Assembly (NCBI GenBank): GCA_037447655.1
Contig: JBBHKE010000150.1
Span: 24,055 to 88,054, forward strand
DNA length: 64,000 nucleotides
Source: Zygnema cylindricum
Lineage: Eukaryota > Streptophyta > Zygnematophyceae > Zygnematales > Zygnemataceae
Direction: 5' to 3'
Shown one piece after another: positions 57,122 to 64,000 of the stretch. The notes below the pieces were generated by a model. The model saw nothing but the letters and a program-made list of their open reading frames with translations, was not told the origin of the DNA and did not search any database. A program made the translations under genes and the position numbers. Numbering within the stretch: the first letter of the stretch is position 1; every line of letters starts with the position of its first letter.

Positions 57122-58137
57122 TGGACTACAGAATAAAGGAAGCCTCTAGATAGTTATTAGCTAACCCACTTTCTATGGCAACTACTGCTACCCAAGCAGA
57201 GAAGCAGACAATCTGACTGCACCCTTGTGCAGCCTGGACTCCCCTAAGTCCGTAAGAAAAAGAATCTCTGAAAACGCCCAACCAGGCGATAAGTTATTAG
57301 GAAGTAAAAATGCCAATTTGTACAAACTCTCAAAGAGAGAGGTGACTACCTACCAAAATTTTCTAAGTCATGATTCCCTCAAATAACTCCTATCTACTGA
57401 AGTACAGACCAATCAGAATGTTGTACCGTACCAAAAAGTACTACTGCCGGTGTACCTTTTGTACGGCCTGTGTATGACAAGGCTATGAAGCGGACGCGTG
57501 TCCACTTTTCACTCGTCCGTACGTTCCTCATAATTCCCGCGACCGAATGTTATCTCTCCACGTGGCGCCAAGTAATGCCACGTCACTAAATGCCAAAGTG
57601 ACCATTCCGGGATCCCGACGATCATGTGCGCCGTCGAATATGAGCCAAAACGCAATCTCAACCGTCATAAATACTTGTGTGATATTCGTTTCGCTGTCAA
57701 AACAAAATGCGTGGTATCTGTTTCAAAATAGTATCGTACTTCGTACTTTTACAAAATTGTATCTATGCATGTCGTATACAGTTGCAGTTAAATGAATTCG
57801 TTCACTCCTAAATAAATATATATCTATCATACCCTATAGCATTTAGCATTAGTCCTAGTCTAATAGGATAAAGCTGACAATTACGGGCTGACTTGACAAA
57901 CGGCAGGTACCAGGATCAAGCCCTGGGTCCGTCAGGTCTTTTTTCAGTAAACTAAAAATAATTGCTTGTTAAACTAAGGCATCCATGTTTCAACCACCCT
58001 CTCTATCCTTCAGTGACTACAACAAGTATGGGGGCTACAGAGAGGAGGTGGAGGCAAGTTGTCCGTACTTTTCTTTTCCTTTTATACCTACATATTTATA
58101 CCTAGAAAATACTCTAGAAATCTATTAATTTCAACAA
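57102..58137 (-). repeat. Copia F2 5' LTR (1036 bp)
   Basis: Minus strand TGTTGAAATTAATAG...GAATTGCA. G-box CCACGTGG at 57558-57565; tRNA-minihelix-like fold at about 57892-57936 (T-arm CCAGG/CCTGG perfect, acceptor with two mismatches); hairpin near 57996-58055. It is inserted into the protease region of copia F1. Confidence 0.88.
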
Positions 58138-58440
58138 GATGTCTTACCATCAACTAAGACTCTCAAATCCAGTGATCCCACTAAATTAGTGGTCACTATT
58201 CTCCCATCCCCATACTCTATCCCTACAGTGGGGATCTTTCTCATCTTGGTAAACAATGGTTTTTCTCTATACATATACAAAAAGGCTCTTGAATCAATAA
58301 TCAATCCTTCTTCATGAGCTTCCTTTACTCCACCGAAAGCGTACTTTTGCCTCCCTAAAATCTCCGGCTCACCTTTCACCTCCAGCTCTCCGTTAAGGAG
58401 GAGTCTTCATCGTCCTCATTGGAATCCTCTTCGATGACTT
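58138..58440 (-). pseudogene. Copia F1 protease, interrupted
   Basis: GLIIDSRAFLYMY (D-S-R and lost His/Cys), then IPTVGIEYGDGRIVTTNLVG and LRVLVDGKTS, ending at the F2 LTR. The acidic linker upstream is damaged. Confidence 0.82.
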
Positions 58441-58505
58441 GTGTTGCCACAAATGCCTTTTTTTTCCTTCTGGCTGGTTTTCCGACCTATTTCTCCTTCA
58501 ATCCC

Positions 58506-58657
58506 AGCTCTGTAAGTTTAGTACACTCCGCCATGTAATGTCCCGGTTTCTTACAAAAGTGATAAAGCCCTTTCGGAGGCCAGCTCTGTCAGTTTAGTAC
58601 ACTCCGCCATGTAATGTCCCGGTTTCTTACAAAAGTGACAAAGCCCCTTCAGAGGCC
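58506..58657 (-). repeat. 76-bp tandem duplication of the F1 zinc knuckle
   Basis: Units 58506-58581 and 58582-58657 both encode the CHFCKKPGHYMAEC knuckle region. 76 is not a multiple of three, so the second copy is out of frame. Confidence 0.88.
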
Positions 58658-59549
58658 TTGATCCAGATCCGTTCGACTGAATTCCTCTTCATTATTTACC
58701 AAAGTTTCCATAAGGTTTCTTTGAATCCTTATCCGCCCAATTAGTTCTAGCATCTAATGCCTGAACAGTCTTTCCTCCTCTTCGAATCTCAATTGTGCTT
58801 TCCCAAACCAAAATCATTCCCACAACAGAGTTCCAGATCCATCGATGATCTGGCAAGTCCTGAACCTTGTTAACAATGTTTCCATAATCATCTGGGAGTT
58901 TCATCAACAAATTATTCACCTTCTCTTTCTCGGTCTCCCTTTTCCTTACACTCTCGTATTCCATAAATTACGTGGCCAAGTAATTACAAAAATCTAACAT
59001 CTTTCCCACTTTGTACACATATATTTGTACCTTTTGATCTGCCAGCTTCTACTGCTGAATTCAACCACTCTTTTAAATGTTGACAAGAGCCTCCCATAAC
59101 TCGTCCGCCCTTTACAAATGTAGATGAGGTGTAGCCACTGCCTAGGTGAGACGCCCGAGAATAAAATGAGTCGCTACGGTATTGTTGAAATCCCAGATTT
59201 CACTATCATTAGCCTCGATTTTTTGAACATCTGATACTGGAACAAATCCAGTAGGCATCGGTGTGAGTTTCTCCTTCCTTTTCTCCTTCTCTGTGTCCGA
59301 CACGGTGATTTCTCCAACATCCTCTACCACCTCTGCCTTCGCAGATCCTCTTGTGAACCGAGATCCTCCAAACCCTGGTGGAACTCCTAATTTTGCGGAT
59401 GGCCGATGCACACAGCCACTCACAAAGCCTTATAGCCGTTTTTCAAATAATGCACCCCTCATCATGGTTTCCAAATAAATGAACCTTGTTCCATTGAAAA
59501 TGGGCACCCTAGAGGGTGGGTCCATAACGTGTAATTATGTGACCTCCAT
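58658..59549 (-). pseudogene. Copia F1 gag
   Basis: ATG 59549 in the LTR reads M-E-V-T, then a TAA inside the LTR end, then H-V-M-D-P-P-S-R-V-P-I-F-N-G. The middle part is 59423-59142 (GVPPGFGGSRF, IWDFNNTVATHFILGRL). The UBN2-like end is 58964-58692 (VNNLLMKLPDDYGNIV, WIWNSVVGMILVWESTIEIR). Primer site CGTTATGGACCCACC has two changes. Confidence 0.85.
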
Positions 59550-60553
59550 TGGTTCATAGAATGTCCAGCTTATATGAAGCCTCAACAATAATATTTGCAC
59601 TTTTGACTTTAGAAATGAATTAGTGCCACCCTTGCACGCAAAAAGCTCAAACCGACTACACCCGTGTGTCGCGTGGACTCCCGTGAGTCCGCAACAAAAA
59701 GAATCACTGAAATTGCTCACTCGAGCATTAAGTTATGGTTGACCAAAGATCGCTTGATATATACAGATGCACTCTAGGAGAGAGGCGGAAAACCCAAAAC
59801 TATCTTATTCCTTAAATCCCTCTTTAAGCCTACTACTAATGTACCTAGCCAATCAACAGGCGGAAAACTCAAAATTATCTAAGTCCTAAACTCCCTCTCT
59901 AAGCCTACAACTAATGTACCTAGCCAATCAAAAGACTGTTACCACTGTACTTCTTGTACGGCCATAGTACGGCATGGCGGCTCCACTGACGTGTGTCGGT
60001 TTCTGAGCTGTAGTTGCTCCCTCTTTGATATCCGCTGTACAATCATACCTCGCCACATGTCACCTATCGACATTTGCTCCGCAAACCGCCAAAAGTCTTT
60101 TCCGCTCCACCGGCTCATTTTTCAGCCGTTCGATCTAATCATAACATTTGATTTCGTCCGTCGAAATTAAATGTTGTTTCGTATATTCCGTGCGGTTTGG
60201 ATTTCGTGCGGACCGGTACATTTCCATGTTCAATTTGTCACGTAGTTTAAGTAAATGGAATATGCCGCCTTGTAATGTTGAAATATTAATCGTACCCAAC
60301 ATACGTCAACAATCTTCAAGACCTAACAGATAAGATTGAGGGGCTGTCGTACGTTACTATCTATGAGGTCAGGGATCAAACCTTGGTCTTGGCAATCTTT
60401 CTTTTGCATGAGCTCGGTCTTCTGTTCCTTTCTGTCTATCTCTTTATCTGCATAGAGCAACCATGGTTGTGTGCTAGTCCTCACTGACTACAGCAAATAT
60501 GAGGATTGTAGTAAGACCATGCGCAAATAATCAAAAATGTAAAATACCTTTCA
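59530..60553 (-). repeat. Copia F1 5' LTR (about 1024 bp)
   Basis: Left end TGTAATTATG (LTR 3' end ATTACA on the minus strand). Right end is eroded: TGAAAGGTATTTTAC where LTR I has TGTTGAAAAAGGTATTTTA. A 75-90 bp internal duplication occurs near 59780-59930 (GGCGGAAAAC...CCTAGCCAATCAA). Confidence 0.8.
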
Positions 60554-60897
60554 CTGGCAGCAGCAGCAGCTAGTACTTCGAGCTGCAGCACTAAAAGTTC
60601 TAGTACTGGCAACAGCAGCAGCTACTATGGCAACAGCAGCAGCTACTATTACGAGCTCCACTAGTTCTAGTACAGTCAACATTAGTAGCTAGTTCTACCT
60701 GCTACAGTAGTTCTAGTACTAGCTAGAGCAGTAGCTAGTACTACCACCAACAGTAGCTAGTACTACCAGTTTTAGTACTTCAGCTACTACTACCAACTGC
60801 AATAGTATTAGTACTAGCTGAGCAGCAGCTAGTACTACCAGCTGTAGTAGTTATAGTAATGGCAGCCACAGCCCCAGTAGCAGTACTACTAGGTGCA
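60554..60897. repeat. AGC/AGT-rich cryptic repeat
   Basis: Irregular array of CAGCAGCAGCTAGTACTA-like words between LTR F1 and LTR J. It takes the place where a primer site and gag should follow LTR J. It has no coding potential on either strand. Confidence 0.85.
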
Positions 60898-61671
60898 TGC
60901 AATTCTGTGTCCTCCATTGGACTACAAAATTCAGGAAGCCTCTAGGTAGTTTTAACTAGCCTTCTTTCAACTACAACCACTGTTGATCAAGCAAACAAAT
61001 TGTCAACCTAACTGCACCCTTGTGCAGTTTGGACTCCCCTCAGTCCATAGCAAATAGAATCACTGAAAACGCCCAACCATGCGATAAGTTATGAAGCGGC
61101 AAAAATGCCAATTTATACAAACTCTCAAAGAGAGATGCTACAGCCTACTAAAAATGCTAAGTCCCAAACCCCTCTCACAACCCCTATCTACTGCATTACG
61201 ATCTAATCATATGACTGTATAGTACAGAAAGGTACTACGGCCGATGTCTTTTTTGTACGGCATGTGTACGACATGGCCATTGAGTGGACGCGTGTCTCAT
61301 TTTTACTCGTCCTTATGTCCCCGGGATTCCCGCTTCTAAATGTTATCCCTCCACGTGGCGCCAGGTCATGCCGCGTCCGAAAACCGCCAAAGTGACTATT
61401 CCGGGATCTCGGCGGCGACAAATGTCGTTGGATCAAAAACGACTTTTAATATTTGTCGTTGAAACAAATGTCCGGTTCATTTGTTTCGTGCGTGATCATG
61501 TTCGCACTATATATTAACTAGTTATATATCCCTTCATTCGTTATTTCGTTAATCAAATTAGAGATCAAAACACCGTTTAATTAAATTTCACACCATATGT
61601 AATTTAACGGACTCCAACGACAGACCAATTAGAGTTGACGGCTACGCCTCGCTCTTCTGGTCAGAGGTTTG

Positions 61672-61901
61672 TGTAATTTTGTGACCTCCATTGGTGCACA
61701 GAATGTCTAGAGGTTCGTGTAATTCCGTGCCCTCCATTGGTACACAAATGTCTACCTTATGTGAAGCCTCAAGGATAATATTTGCTCTTTTGACTTTGGC
61801 ATAGAATAAGTCCCACCCTGGGACGCAAAAACTTTGACCAACTACACCCCTGTGTAGCCTGGACTCCCTTGAGATTGGTACACAGAATGTCTAGAGGTTC
61901 G
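61672..61901 (-). repeat. Two partial duplications of LTR I 3' ends
   Basis: Units 61672-61717 and 61718-61901 each begin TGTAATT(C/T) with a CCATTGG start-codon context (ATG on minus), and each is preceded by GTTTG or GTTCG. Both end with CAGAATGTCTAGAGGTTCG. They look like serial template-switch duplications at one site. Confidence 0.75.
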
Positions 61902-62879
61902 TGTAATTCTGTGACCTCCATTGGTATTCAGAATGTCTAGCTTATGTGAAGCCTCAAGGATGATATTTGCACTTTTGACTTTGGCATAGAATAAGTCCCA
62001 CCCTGGGATGCAAAAACTTTGACCGACTACACCCCTGTGTAGCCTGGACTCCCCTGAGTCCGTAGCAAAAAGAATCACTGAAATTGCTCCCATTGCTCCC
62101 CTGAGCATTAAGTTATGGCTGACCAAAGTTGGCCTATAAATACAAGTGCTCTCTGGGAGAGAGACTGAAAACCTAAGAATAATCTAAGTTCTAAACTCCC
62201 TCTCTAAGCCTACTACTAGTGTACCTAGCCAATTAGAAGACTGTAAAGTACAAGAAGGTACAGGTACCGCTGTACTTCTTGTACGTCGAAGTACGCCATG
62301 GCCGTTCAGCTGACGTGTGTCAGTTCCGAACCCGTAGTTGCTCCTTTCGCGATATTGGTTGTCCAATCATGTATTGCCATGTGTCATCCGCCGACATCTG
62401 TTTCGCAAACTGCCAAAATACCACTCCGGCATTCCGGCTCCTTTGTGAGCCATTGGATCTGATCTGGTCATTCGATTTCGTCCATCGAAATTAAATGTCG
62501 TTTCGTATTTTCCGTGCTATCCGGATTTTTCATGCGCTCCGGCATATTTCTATGTTCAGTTTCTCTAGTAACTAGTTAAATGAAATACATTGAGCGATAT
62601 TTGTTAAGTAAATACCATACCATAATTATACATCGCTTTCTACAAGACCTACCGGATAAGGCGGACGGCTAATCCGACGGCGGTCATCCGCATGTCACCA
62701 GTTCAAATCCCACTAGAGACCACCTGTATTTTGCAGAGAATTGCTTTATTCATCTGTCTGTCTCCTTGGGTGCAAGGGGCAGCCATGGCTGCCTGCAAGT
62801 CCTCAGTGACTACGACAAGTATGAGGGCTGCAGTAAGACCAAAAGAGTAAGACTTTAAAATACCTTTTTCAACAGTTCG
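61897..62879 (-). mobile_element. Solo LTR I (973 bp) with GTTCG target duplication
   Basis: LTR 61902-62874, minus strand TGTTGAAAAAGG...GAATTACA. Target duplication GTTCG at 61897-61901 and 62875-62879. TATA-like TATTTATAGG at about 62130. Start codon M-E-V-T-E-L plus CA. The target is the T-loop/B-box (GGTTCGAGTCC) of the tRNA-like motif in LTR J. Confidence 0.88.
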
Positions 62880-62985
62880 AGTCCTGCCGGACTCAACCTT
62901 TTGTTGAGAGTGACTTATATCACTCTTTAGTCTTGCCTATGGAGCTGAGGCAGCCATGGCTCCACCACTCGAGGTTTCAAGGAAT

Positions 62986-64000
62986 TTTATGTTCGTTTCA
63001 TGCTAAAACTGCAGTATTACTATCCTCAACAATAGGACAAATTTCTTCAGATGCAATTATTTTGTGACAAAGTGTCACGAATGTCATATGCCATTCAGAT
63101 GTCCATTTTCCGTTTTACTAGGGAAACTACACCGCGAATCGTTATTAGAGTATGTAACTCTAATTTGGGTTCGTCAAATTTTGGTTTTTTTTTTTAAATA
63201 GTATACATGATTTTAATTTTTCTTTTACGTTAATTAAGGTACAGTACAAAATAGTGTAAAGAATGAAAGTACTATAAGATATAAATAGTGTGGTGTACGG
63301 TCGATGTCATACCGCACATAAGTGTACCTTTTCAAGTAAAAATTTGCAAAAAATGAATTAAATCAGACGCGCACGCATAAGACTGTGCGCTCAAAAAACG
63401 GGATTATATTTGGTCCCATAATTGCCGTAAATTCGTCTGACATGTATAGATATTTAAATTTCCTAACTAGCATTAATCACGATAGTTTTTTCTCAACACT
63501 AATTAAACTTTGACACTAATAATGATTCGCAATGTACATTTTATGCTTTTATACGAGTACTATTAATATGTCATAATTTTCTTTCCATTTTTGGTCCGTA
63601 CAAATAGTGATCTCTAAACAGTTACCGGTCGTCAAATTTTTTTCATTTCAATCAAGCGTTGTACCTACATGGCTCAACAATCGTAATTTTTAAACATAAT
63701 CTACTTTGTCTTCTTCGTATATTCCAAATTTAAACAGGCTGGCAAGTTCTAATCCTACCCTACTTTTTAACTTGGGGCAAATGTCGGTTGCAACAGAGAG
63801 CCCCTGATTTCGCCACCATACAGTACACAATAATGGCAACAAAAAACAAAATTCTAATGGTCAAATTTTAAGTTATTGGAGTAAAAGTGCTCCCAGGTCC
63901 GTTAACTTTTTTGCTTAAATGAACGGCTCTCTGTTTCAATGGACATTTGCCCTTAATTGTGACAAATCCCTTTTTTTAACTTCTCAGCATCCTCAAAAAG
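62986..64000. other. No gene recognised
   Basis: AT-rich sequence without long open frames, LTR ends or repeats that I can recognise. Confidence 0.5.

Larger units (their letters stand above)
60898..62985 (-). repeat. LTR J, interrupted by LTR I and duplicated LTR ends
   Basis: Parts 60898-61671 and about 62880-62985. Minus-strand 3' end GAATTGCA with M-E-D-T-E-L plus CA (ATG at about 60917). G-box at 61351-61358. Its tRNA-like motif (GAGTTGACGGCTACG... then AGAGGTT | CGAGTCCTGCCGGACTC) is split by the insert. F3 has the intact equivalent at 16850-16930. The 5' start of J is missing. Confidence 0.75.

Overview
This looks like nuclear DNA of a plant or streptophyte alga: AT-rich, with Ty1/copia and gag-protease LTR elements, a hAT-type MITE, TTTAGGG-like motifs, CCACGTGG G-boxes and long microsatellites. 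No bacterial features are visible. I cannot name the species. I see no intact host protein gene. The non-mobile genes I can support are one tRNA-Gln(CUG) at 889-960 and a broken OTU-type protease gene near 23.5-23.9 kb.

Layout. 1-3159: unassigned DNA, the tRNA, low-complexity tracts. 3160-13009: copia family A as an LTR-internal-LTR-internal-LTR-gag array. 13437-14049: AG-rich microsatellite. 14050-17645: fragments of families E, A and F. 17695-21273: a complete young non-autonomous LTR element (T) with identical 5-bp target duplications. 21.3-24.5 kb: unassigned DNA with the OTU pseudogene. 24.5-35 kb: a gag-protease element relative (G') split by copia B, which itself carries a solo LTR (H), a solo LTR (D) and a hAT MITE. 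35-40.6 kb: a family C LTR interrupted by copia D. 40.6-47.9 kb: gag-protease element G with permuted LTR segments. 47.9-58.1 kb: copia F2, split by a complete copia C. 58.1-60.6 kb: copia F1. 60.6-63 kb: an LTR (J) whose tRNA-like motif received a solo LTR (I) plus duplicated LTR ends. 63-64 kb: unassigned.

Main observation. In the copia families here (A, B, C, D, E, F, H, I, J) the gag start codon lies inside the LTR, 18-60 nt before its 3' end. Where the PBS survives, it is the first stretch after the LTR and lies inside the gag reading frame. It reads GGTTATGGGCCCA or a close variant, complementary to the anticodon arm of initiator tRNA-Met (a copia-type half-tRNA primer). The terminal LTR CA plus the first PBS G form a Gln codon, so each gag begins ...Q-V-M-G-P. 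Seventeen of 18 LTR 3' ends keep an ATG in this phase. LTRs are bounded by TG...CA, and several are confirmed by target duplications (TTATA, GTTCG, TGTT(C/T), TGTTG).

Nearly all coding regions are decayed by stops and frameshifts. Coordinates of pseudogenes are domain spans rather than open frames.
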